Of a DNA stretch of 58,983 nucleotides, positions 25,747 to 32,830 are shown piece after piece. The DNA is from Elusimicrobiota bacterium (GTDB lineage: Bacteria; Elusimicrobiota; Elusimicrobia; UBA1565; UBA9628). The DNA lies in assembly GCA_023249675.1 (NCBI GenBank), contig JAHFCE010000019.1, positions 1 to 58,983 of the forward strand. Reading direction: 5' to 3'. The position numbers and the translations under genes are program-made. The first letter of the stretch is position 1. Each line of letters opens with the position of its first letter. A model generated the notes under the pieces. That model saw only the letters and a program-made list of their open reading frames with translations, searched no databases and was not told the origin of the DNA.

Positions 25747-26706
25747 ATGAATCCCTGGCACGAAGACTATAAGCGCCGCTACGCCCAACTTAAGGAGAAC
25801 GGCAAGTCCTTTTTTCCTCACACGGTGTTCAAGGACGTCTGCGTCGCCCTCCTGGTCCTCACCGTTCTGTTCGCTTTGGCCTATTACCGCCCGGCCGAGC
25901 TCGAGCCCCTCGCCGATCCGACCGACACCCATTACAACCCGCGGCCGGAGTGGTACTTTCTCTTCCTCTTCCAAGCGTTGAAGTTCTTCCCCGGCAATCT
26001 CGAGGCCGTCGCGGCCATCCTCCTGCCCGGGCTCGGCGTCCTGCTGCTCATGGGCGTGCCCTTCCTCGACCGCGGACCCAAACGCCACCCCTTCGACCGC
26101 CCGTTATGGACCGGCCTGGGCCTGGCGGGCATCGCCGGCTTCGCCGCGCTGACTTGGGCGGGCGTGCGCAGCCCGCTCACGAACCCCACCGAGGAAGCCG
26201 ATCCCCAGGTCGCGGCCGGACGCCGGCTGTACGACCAGATGAGCTGCGCGTACTGCCACAAAATCGGCGGCAAGGGCGGCGCGGTCGGACCGGCCCTGGA
26301 TAAGGTCGCCGGCGACGAGACGGAGGAGTGGCTCACCAGGCACTTCAAGGATCCCCAAAGCGTCACGCCCGGCTCCGCCATGCCCAAGATGAATCTTCTC
26401 GACGACGAGGTCAAGATCCTCGTGGCTTATATGAAGTCCATGCACGCCGAAGAGCCCTTCACGAAGGCCGCACCCAAAATCTTCGCAGACAACTGCGCGG
26501 CTTGCCACAAGCTCGGCAAAGAGGGCGGCGAAGCCGGCCCCGATCTTTCCTTTATCGGCACGGCCCGCGACAAGGCCTTCATTAAAAAATACGTGGAAGA
26601 CCCCTCCACGTCCAAGCCCGACTCCGCGATGCCGGCTTTCAAGGGCCAGCTGACCGATGTCCAGATCGAGGACGTCGCCCGCTACCTCTCAAGCCAAGGG
26701 CGCTGA
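25747..26706 (+). CDS. Subunit IV (PetD-like) fused to two cytochrome c domains
   Basis: 319 residues from ATG 25747. Residues about 1-140 are the C-terminal half of cytochrome b: helices plus the Qo motif in NPRPEWYFLFLFQALKFFPG (PEWY). A further helix (about 120-138) leads to two class I cytochrome c domains with CAYCH (near 173) and CAACH (near 254). Their distal methionines lie in GSAMPKMNLL and DSAMPAFKG. Such b/c fusions replace cytochrome c1 or f in b6c-type complexes of several phyla. Electrons leave through the terminal haem to periplasmic cytochromes. Confidence 0.92.
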   Translation: MNPWHEDYKRRYAQLKENGKSFFPHTVFKDVCVALLVLTVLFALAYYRPAELEPLADPTDTHYNPRPEWYFLFLFQALKFFPGNLEAVAAILLPGLGVLLLMGVPFLDRGPKRHPFDRPLWTGLGLAGIAGFAALTWAGVRSPLTNPTEEADPQVAAGRRLYDQMSCAYCHKIGGKGGAVGPALDKVAGDETEEWLTRHFKDPQSVTPGSAMPKMNLLDDEVKILVAYMKSMHAEEPFTKAAPKIFADNCAACHKLGKEGGEAGPDLSFIGTARDKAFIKKYVEDPSTSKPDSAMPAFKGQLTDVQIEDVARYLSSQGR

Positions 26707-26737
26707 CGGCAACGGCGGAAATGTTAGCATCTCACCG

Positions 26738-27337
26738 ATGAAAATTCGTTTTGCCGCCCTGCTCCCGATCCTCGCGACGCTTCAAACAACGGCCTGCCGC
26801 GAAGAAGCGATCACGCGCTCCCGCGTGCCGAAAGCCGAAACGAGAGTCGTCCGCGCCGCGCCTGACCGAGCCATAGGCGAGGGAATGCCGCTTCCAAAAT
26901 CCGTTGGTCAAGCGGCCCGAGGACTCGCCTGGACGCTGCCTCCCGGCTGGCAAGAAGTCCCCGGCAACGGCATGCGCCTGGCGACCTTCGCACCTCCCGG
27001 AAATCTCAAGACGGAAGCCACCGTCGTCGCCCTCCCCGGCGATTCAGGCGGGGAACTGGCCAACGTCAATCGTTGGCGCGGCCAGATCGCCCTGCCCCCG
27101 ACCGACGAAGCGGGCATGGCCGCCTCGCGCACGACTCTCGCCACGAAGGCCGGTCCCGCGGCGATCTATGATTTTACGAGCACAGGAGAGGTCCGCACGC
27201 GCCTGATCGCCGCCGTCGTCAAGACGGGCGACACGACCTGGTTTTTCAAGCTCATGGGCGACGCCACGGCGACCGAGACCGCACGGACGGGCTTCCTGGC
27301 CATTATCAAAGGATTGGCTCCCGATGCGCCGAAATGA
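26738..27337 (+). CDS. Conserved secreted protein or lipoprotein linked to cytochrome c maturation genes
   Basis: 199 residues from ATG 26738. An N-terminal hydrophobic stretch ends in LQTTAC, an imperfect lipobox with Cys 20. The mature part contains LPPGWQEVPGNGMRLATFAPPG, GDSGGELANVNRWRGQIALPP and a final TGDTTWFFKLMGD region. I recall similar PPGW...MR...NVNRWR proteins beside ResB/CcsA genes in other phyla, but know no function. It overlaps the ResB gene by 14 bases, so it is probably produced with the maturation machinery. Confidence 0.6.
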   Translation: MKIRFAALLPILATLQTTACREEAITRSRVPKAETRVVRAAPDRAIGEGMPLPKSVGQAARGLAWTLPPGWQEVPGNGMRLATFAPPGNLKTEATVVALPGDSGGELANVNRWRGQIALPPTDEAGMAASRTTLATKAGPAAIYDFTSTGEVRTRLIAAVVKTGDTTWFFKLMGDATATETARTGFLAIIKGLAPDAPK

Positions 27338-28481
27338 CGCCTTAAGCTGGCTGATCGACGCGCTCAGCTCGCTGAGGCTCACGCTCGTCTGCCTCATTTT
27401 GTTGATGGTCCTGATCGTCGCCTGCACGCTGGCTCAAGTCCAACTCGGCACGCATCTCGCCGTCGAGCGCTACATTCGTGCCTTGCTCGTCTGGTGGTCC
27501 CCGGAAGGCTCTGCTTTGCGCGTGCCCGTTTTCCCAGGGGGAGGGCTCGTCGGCGGCATCCTCCTGATCAACCTCATGTTCGCGCAGTTCCGCCGCCTGG
27601 AACTATCCTGGCGCAAAGGCGGACTGTGGATCGTGCACATAGGCCTGGCCCTTCTATTCATCGGCGAATTCGCGACCGCACTCTTCCAGGTCGAAAGCAA
27701 CATGGCGATCGAAGAAGGTCAGACGAAGAGCTACAGCGAGGACTACCGGCGTATGGAACTCGCCGTCGTCGATGACACCGACAAGGAATTCGACGACGAG
27801 CGCGGCATTCCCGACTCCCTGCTCAAATCACGTCGCGAGATCTCCGACGCCTCCCTGCCCTTCCAATTGGTCGTGCACGCCTACCACGACAACGCGGCGC
27901 TGACGAGGAGCCGTCCCGGAAGCCCCCCCTCCATCGTCACCGCGGGCGTGGGCGGCGGCATGTCCTTTGAGCCCCTGCCCCCCGCAGCCGGCGACAACGA
28001 CCAGAATACGGCCGTCGCGGTGGTCGAGCCCGTGCTCAAAAATGGGACCAGCCTCGGCGTCTTTCTGCTGTCGAACGGCTTGGGCGCGCCCCAAGGTTTT
28101 ATTCATGAGGGCCGAAGCTGGAAGTTGGCCCTGCGCCTGCGCCATTACCAGCATCCGTTCTCGCTGACGCTGAAGGATTTTCGCCACGATCTGTATCCCG
28201 GCACGGACATTCCTAAGAATTTTTCGAGCCTCGTGCGCCTGAAGGACCCGCGCGCCGGCGATGATCGCGACGTGCTGATATACATGAACTCACCCCTGCG
28301 CCATGACGGCCTGACCTTCTATCAGGCGAGCTTCGGCAAGAACGACACGCTGTCGATCCTGCAAGTGGTGCGCAACCCTTCCTGGACCTTGCCCTATCTG
28401 TCGTGCGCGTTGGTGGGCCTGGGCCTGCTATGGCACTTCGCTTTGATGCTGCGCAAGTCGCTGCGCGAGAGGAGCACATGA
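27324..28481 (+). CDS. ResB/CcsB-like cytochrome c biogenesis protein
   Basis: 385 residues. Three N-terminal helices (LRLTLVCLILLMVLIVACTLAQ, GGLVGGILLINLMF, GGLWIVHIGLALLFIGEF) are followed by a large periplasmic domain (about 125-350). That domain ends in SPLRHDGLTFYQASFGKNDT, typical of ResB, and a last helix follows (WTLPYLSCALVGLGLLWHF). With CcsA it forms the System II haem lyase that attaches haem to the many CXXCH proteins encoded here. The end overlaps the next gene by 4 bases. Confidence 0.85.
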   Translation: MRRNDALSWLIDALSSLRLTLVCLILLMVLIVACTLAQVQLGTHLAVERYIRALLVWWSPEGSALRVPVFPGGGLVGGILLINLMFAQFRRLELSWRKGGLWIVHIGLALLFIGEFATALFQVESNMAIEEGQTKSYSEDYRRMELAVVDDTDKEFDDERGIPDSLLKSRREISDASLPFQLVVHAYHDNAALTRSRPGSPPSIVTAGVGGGMSFEPLPPAAGDNDQNTAVAVVEPVLKNGTSLGVFLLSNGLGAPQGFIHEGRSWKLALRLRHYQHPFSLTLKDFRHDLYPGTDIPKNFSSLVRLKDPRAGDDRDVLIYMNSPLRHDGLTFYQASFGKNDTLSILQVVRNPSWTLPYLSCALVGLGLLWHFALMLRKSLRERST

Positions 28482-30310
28482 AGACCTCGCGCCTCCAGGC
28501 AACGGTGTTTCTGGGCGCATTGGCGCTGGCCGCCTGGCCGGGCGCGGTCCCCGCGCCTAAATCCGATATAGACTATGAAATCTTCGCGCGCCTGCCGATT
28601 CTTGAGGGCGGCCGCGTCAAGCCGCTGGACAGCTTCGCGCGCAGCGCCTTGCTCTCCATCCGCGGCAAGCAAAGCGTGCCGGTGGACGGCCGCGCGTTGT
28701 CCGCGACGCGGTGGCTCCTTGACGCCACGTTCAAGCCCGAAACCGCCGACACCTACCCCGCCTTCGTGATCGATGACCCCGAAGTGCTAGGACTGCTCGG
28801 CCTGGCTTCAGGCAAGAGCCGCTACTTCGCCTACTGGCAGATCGAGCCTAAGCGCGAAGAAGTCTCAAAACAGGCCGCCTCCGCCGACCAGCAGTCGAGC
28901 GGACGGCGCTCGCGCTTCCAGGATGCTCTGCTCAATCTCAACAATCGGCTGACTTTGTACGAGCGCATCAAGAACACCTTCATGATCTCCGGCCAAGGCG
29001 ATCCGGCCCTGGAACTGGCCGCGTTCACCTCCTTGCTTCCCCGCGCCCTGAGCGCCTTCCATTCGAACAACCCCACGGACAAGGATCGCCGCGCCATGAA
29101 GGCGCTGGCGGAGATGCTCCAGCGCTACCAATTTCTCGCGCAGGCAGGAGCTTTCAAGGCGCTTCCCCCGAAAGCGGGCGCGCCCGCCGATGCCTGGTCC
29201 AACACCGGAGAGGCCTTGTCCAACCCGATGAGCGGCCGCGACCCGCATCCGGGCCTGGCCTCGTTCGCCCGGATGGGACGCGCTTATCGCGCCGCCGACG
29301 CCGCCGCCTTCAACGCGGCCCTCGCCGAGCACGCGGCTTGGATTGCCCGCAACCGCCCCGACGCCGCGCGCGCGGCCTTCGCTGAAGCGCTGTTTAACAA
29401 ATCCTCCCCATTCGTTTCCGGCATGGCCCTGTACCTGACGGCGCTCCTCCTGATCTTCGCCGCCTGGGCGACGCGGCGCGCGGACGTCGCCGCCGCCGGG
29501 CGGGCCCTCGCCTGGGCCGCCTTCGCCGTGCACACGCTGGGCCTGCTGGCGCGCACCGTCTTGCAGGGCCGCCCCCCCGTCACCAATCTCTACTCCTCGG
29601 CGGTGTTCGTGGGCTGGGCGTCCGCCATCCTGGGGCTTGTCTCCGAGCGTTTCCATAAGCGCGGCTTCGCCGTCGCGGGCGCCTGCGCTATCGGATTTAC
29701 GACTTTGCTGATCGCCCATCACCTGAGCGCGTCCGGCGACACCCTGGAGATGATGCGCGCGGTCCTGGACTCGAATTTTTGGCTCGCCACGCACGTCGTC
29801 GCGATCACGATCGGCTACAGCTCGACGTATCTCGCCGGCATGCTCGGCATCGCCTGGGTCGTGCGGCGTCATCTGCTCCTCAAGCCCGATCCCGAGACGT
29901 CGAAGGCCCTGGCGTCTTTGGCCTACGGGGTGATCGCCTTCAGCCTGCTCTTCAGCTTCGTAGGCACCGTGCTTGGAGGAATCTGGGCCGACCAAAGTTG
30001 GGGACGGTTCTGGGGCTGGGATCCCAAAGAAAATGGGGCTTTGCTGATCGTGCTCTGGAACGCGCTGATCCTGCACGCGCGCTGGGGCGGCTACGTCCGC
30101 GAACGCGGCATCATGCTGATGACGATCTTCGGCAACATCATCGTCAGCCTCTCCTGGTTCGGCGTGAATATGCTCGGCATCGGCCTGCACTCGTATGGCT
30201 TCATGGACAAAGCTTTCCTATGGCTTTCCGCGTTCTGCGCGCTCCAGCTGGCACTCATGTGCCTCGGCGCGCTTCCTCCGCGCTTTTGGACCGAAGCCCG
30301 GCGCCCCTGA
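28478..30310 (+). CDS. ccsA: CcsA/ResC-like haem handling protein with long N-terminal domain
   Basis: 610 residues from ATG 28478, with AGGAG 3 bases upstream. The N-terminal third is soluble (IFARLPILEGGRVKPLDSFARSALLSIRGK), as in ccsBA proteins of several phyla. The C-terminal half is the multi-helix CcsA core with the haem-binding WWD motif WGRFWGWDPKENGALLIVLWNALILHARW (in parts) and conserved His in LATHVVAITIGYSS. It moves haem to the periplasm and presents it to apocytochromes. It is the last gene of the run from 24164 to 30310; a 44-base gap with a regulatory dyad follows. Confidence 0.88.
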   Translation: MKTSRLQATVFLGALALAAWPGAVPAPKSDIDYEIFARLPILEGGRVKPLDSFARSALLSIRGKQSVPVDGRALSATRWLLDATFKPETADTYPAFVIDDPEVLGLLGLASGKSRYFAYWQIEPKREEVSKQAASADQQSSGRRSRFQDALLNLNNRLTLYERIKNTFMISGQGDPALELAAFTSLLPRALSAFHSNNPTDKDRRAMKALAEMLQRYQFLAQAGAFKALPPKAGAPADAWSNTGEALSNPMSGRDPHPGLASFARMGRAYRAADAAAFNAALAEHAAWIARNRPDAARAAFAEALFNKSSPFVSGMALYLTALLLIFAAWATRRADVAAAGRALAWAAFAVHTLGLLARTVLQGRPPVTNLYSSAVFVGWASAILGLVSERFHKRGFAVAGACAIGFTTLLIAHHLSASGDTLEMMRAVLDSNFWLATHVVAITIGYSSTYLAGMLGIAWVVRRHLLLKPDPETSKALASLAYGVIAFSLLFSFVGTVLGGIWADQSWGRFWGWDPKENGALLIVLWNALILHARWGGYVRERGIMLMTIFGNIIVSLSWFGVNMLGIGLHSYGFMDKAFLWLSAFCALQLALMCLGALPPRFWTEARRP

Positions 30311-30321
30311 ACCTCGAGCAG

Positions 30322-30349
30322 TAATGATAGTGATAATTTGATATCATTA
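30322..30349. promoter_or_regulatory. Fur/Zur-like dyad in front of the ZIP transporter
   Basis: TAATGATA (30322-30329) and TATCATTA (30342-30349) are a perfect 8-base inverted repeat with a 12-base spacer that itself contains GATAATTTGATA. The AT-rich GATAAT/ATTATC-like composition recalls Fur and Zur boxes and stands out in GC-rich surroundings. It ends 5 bases before the GTG of the metal transporter and would cover its promoter. Confidence 0.65.
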
Positions 30350-30354
30350 TAGCC

Positions 30355-31077
30355 GTGCTCACCTTCGTTCTCATTCTCGCCGTCGCCGCCACGATCGCGG
30401 GCGGAGCCTCGCCGGTCGTGGACCGGGTCGTGGCGCGGGCGGGACTATGGCGCGTCCAGGCCTTCCGTTCCGGCATCCTCATCGCCGTCGCCTTTGGCGA
30501 CGTGCTTCCGGAAGCCTGGCGCCTAGCCCCAAGCTACGCGGGTTGGGGAGCGCTGGCGGCTTTCGTCTTCTGCTACGCTTCGGAAAATCTCGCCCCGCTC
30601 GATCCGTGCCGGGAAGTCTCCGAGGACTGCCGCTCGCATCCCCTCGGACGCGCGGCGATCGCGGGATTGTTCCTGCATTCATTCTTCGATGGGATCAACC
30701 TCGGCTCGGCCGCCTTCGCCGGCTCTTCCGTCCTCGCGGCAGTCGGCACCGCCACGATCCTGCACAAACTCGCCGACGGCTTCACGATTTCGACCATGCT
30801 GCATGGCGGCTCACGCGGAATGCGCAATGCGGCGCTGGCCGCCGTCGCACTCGCCACGCCGATCGGCGCCCTATTGAGCCATATCGTCGCCCAACATATC
30901 GACACCTGGGCGTTTTCTCTGCTCTTGGCCTTCGCAGGCGGCTCTTTCGTTTATATCGGCGCCGCCGGGATACTGCCGCGACTCCACCGACACGAACACG
31001 AGGGCATGGCGTCTCTTCTTGCCAACTTCGGCGCGGGACTGATAACGATGCTTATGATGCGCCGGATCTTTGGATAA
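30355..31077 (+). CDS. ZIP family metal (zinc/iron) transporter
   Basis: 240 residues with about eight helices. The ZIP metal-site signatures are HSFFDGINLGSA (helix IV) and HKLADGFTISTM (helix V), each with the His and acidic residue of the binuclear site. It imports Zn2+ or another divalent metal into the cytoplasm. The GTG start at 30355 has no Shine-Dalgarno; the dyad and AT-rich -10-like CATTAT end just before it, suggesting a leaderless message repressed by a Fur/Zur-type regulator. The last helix and GMASLLANFGAGLITMLMM are family-like. Confidence 0.85.
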   Translation: MLTFVLILAVAATIAGGASPVVDRVVARAGLWRVQAFRSGILIAVAFGDVLPEAWRLAPSYAGWGALAAFVFCYASENLAPLDPCREVSEDCRSHPLGRAAIAGLFLHSFFDGINLGSAAFAGSSVLAAVGTATILHKLADGFTISTMLHGGSRGMRNAALAAVALATPIGALLSHIVAQHIDTWAFSLLLAFAGGSFVYIGAAGILPRLHRHEHEGMASLLANFGAGLITMLMMRRIFG

Positions 31078-31096
31078 TCAGGACGCAGAGTCCAAA

Positions 31097-32635
31097 CTAA
31101 GGCGCAGCGGAGTCGTCCCAATCTCCCGGTCCCGCCGGGTCCTGAACCAAGGTGAAGAACTGACCGCGGGTCCAACCGTACTTTTCCGCCAACGCGTGGA
31201 ACTTTTTAATCCGGCCAGGTTCGCGCGGGGTGTCGATCATGAAATTGCCAAGAGCCGAGCCCGGCGGAAGCAAAGTCATCATGCCGCCATCAGAGGACGC
31301 GGAGTCACCGTCGGCTCCCGCCACGACGATTTTCCCCAGATCCAGATCCTTCCACTTCCAGCGCCATTTGTTGGCGTTGACCCAGTAATGGAAGCTCAAG
31401 GACTTCCCCGGCTGCGGTTTGCTCGTCCATTCCTTATCGAATATCTCATAGGAATGATTGACGCCAGTGGCGAACCCCTTCTCATAGATCAACGTGGATC
31501 CGACGACATTGCGTCGCTTGATGCCCAGTAATGACGCCACAGCGCCAGCAAGTTCCTGGTCGCCGTTGGAAACGATGACGACGTCGACCCCTGCTTTCTT
31601 GAGGGCCAGATTCTCCTCGCGCACGCCAGCATAAATCTTCGCAGCGTAGTGAGGCGCGAACAGGGCCACCTGCTCCCGCTTTTCCTTTTTGGTGAGCCCC
31701 TTCTGGGTCGGCCAATAGACCCCTTGCCAGAACTCCAAGAGCGAGATGCCCTCCCCGCCCTGCTCCTTGCTGCGCCATAACTTGATCACAAGCCGCGCGT
31801 TGGCTGCGGCGTTATTTTGATCCACGTCAGCGAGTTCCGCCTGTAAGCCTCGGTCGTTGATCTTGACATTCTTGAGAAAGGACTTCATGAGCTCGTTTTG
31901 CGCCGACGTGATTTTGCCGTTCTCGGCGCGCCAGCGAAAAAAGAACGTGAATATGTCGCCCGCGGCCTGGGTCTTGTCGAGATCCTTGAGCCAAAAAACA
32001 CGCCGGCCCCCGGCTCTTTCCGCGACCACCCAGTCTCTGAATTCCCGGGATTGGAAAAAGGCCGTGCGTTCTGGAGTCGTGGTTCTGGATAGCCGCGCGT
32101 TTGCGCTCTCCAGACTGCCGCCGGCCAGCCCGTAAAGCTTTCTCCGAGCCGCCTCCAACGTCTGGACGGAAACAGGCTGCGCCGGGAACCCGCCGTCGCC
32201 GCTCGCGCGGGAACCGTCGAAAAGAGGGCGGAGAGTGGATGGCTCGGAAGCGGGAGTGTCCGCGGCGGGAACCTTCGCCAGGGCAACGCCCGTTTTGACG
32301 AGTGCGTCGGAAGCCTCCCGGTTCGCGGCCGGGGTGCCGGACCCGACGGCGTTGACGCCAATAGAGGCGGCCTCCGGTGTCGGCACGATGTTCGCAATGG
32401 ACAGGGATGGATCGATGCTCCAGGGAGAACCCGGCGTGAGAACGGCATGCGCCGCCGACAAGGAGATGTCAACGCGAACGGAAGCCCCGTTTAGATTGCC
32501 GCCAGTCGCTGCCGCTGTTGTCCGCATCTGAGCGACGGCTTGGTCCACGCTCAACCCCGGAACGGTTTGGATCAAGACAACAGCCAGAAACGACGCGACA
32601 ACGCGGCGGACAAACGAGCGCGGGAAGTTGGCCAT
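31097..32635 (-). CDS. Secreted HAD-superfamily hydrolase-like protein
   Basis: 512 residues. A signal peptide (RRVVASFLAVVLIQTVPGLSVDQAVAQ) and a low-complexity Ala/Pro/Ser segment (to about 165) precede a HAD fold. Motif I is FWLKDLDKTQAAGD (DxDxT), motif II is VDVVIVSNGDQELAG (Ser), and motif IV is IVVAGADGDSASSDGG (GDxxxD). The insertion and size resemble phosphoserine-phosphatase-like HAD-IB members. A secreted HAD enzyme with an Ala/Pro-rich leader of this style is unusual outside this phylum. The substrate is unknown. It converges with the ZIP gene (19-base gap). Confidence 0.75.
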   Translation of the reverse strand: MANFPRSFVRRVVASFLAVVLIQTVPGLSVDQAVAQMRTTAAATGGNLNGASVRVDISLSAAHAVLTPGSPWSIDPSLSIANIVPTPEAASIGVNAVGSGTPAANREASDALVKTGVALAKVPAADTPASEPSTLRPLFDGSRASGDGGFPAQPVSVQTLEAARRKLYGLAGGSLESANARLSRTTTPERTAFFQSREFRDWVVAERAGGRRVFWLKDLDKTQAAGDIFTFFFRWRAENGKITSAQNELMKSFLKNVKINDRGLQAELADVDQNNAAANARLVIKLWRSKEQGGEGISLLEFWQGVYWPTQKGLTKKEKREQVALFAPHYAAKIYAGVREENLALKKAGVDVVIVSNGDQELAGAVASLLGIKRRNVVGSTLIYEKGFATGVNHSYEIFDKEWTSKPQPGKSLSFHYWVNANKWRWKWKDLDLGKIVVAGADGDSASSDGGMMTLLPPGSALGNFMIDTPREPGRIKKFHALAEKYGWTRGQFFTLVQDPAGPGDWDDSAAP

Positions 32636-32669
32636 GGACCAATTTTACGCGCGAAACCTTGAAATCGTA

Positions 32670-32685
32670 TGGGTCCGCAGACCCA
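32670..32685. promoter_or_regulatory. Perfect dyad upstream of the secreted HAD gene
   Basis: TGGGTC (32670-32675) and GACCCA (32680-32685) flank a 4-base loop, 35 bases before the start of the minus-strand HAD gene at 32635. A -10-like TAAAAT lies between dyad and start (minus strand, near 32642-32647). It may be an operator or a transcript hairpin; no T-run follows. The rest of the 32636-32830 gap shows no gene. Confidence 0.4.
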
Positions 32686-32830
32686 ATATCCCGCCAGGCA
32701 ATGAGCCTAGATGGATGGGCCCCGGCCTAGGACGACAAGGACGCCGGTCCTGAGCGCGGGAAAAATGTTCCCAGCGATGGAAAGGTTTTTAAATCATCCG
32801 CTCCAAAAGCTACCGCAAAGCGTAACGAAC

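Noticed and set aside
28865-30190. Minus-strand open frame of 441 codons opposite ccsA
   Set aside because: The CcsA WWD motif and helices on the plus strand are clear; the antisense product shows no domain.
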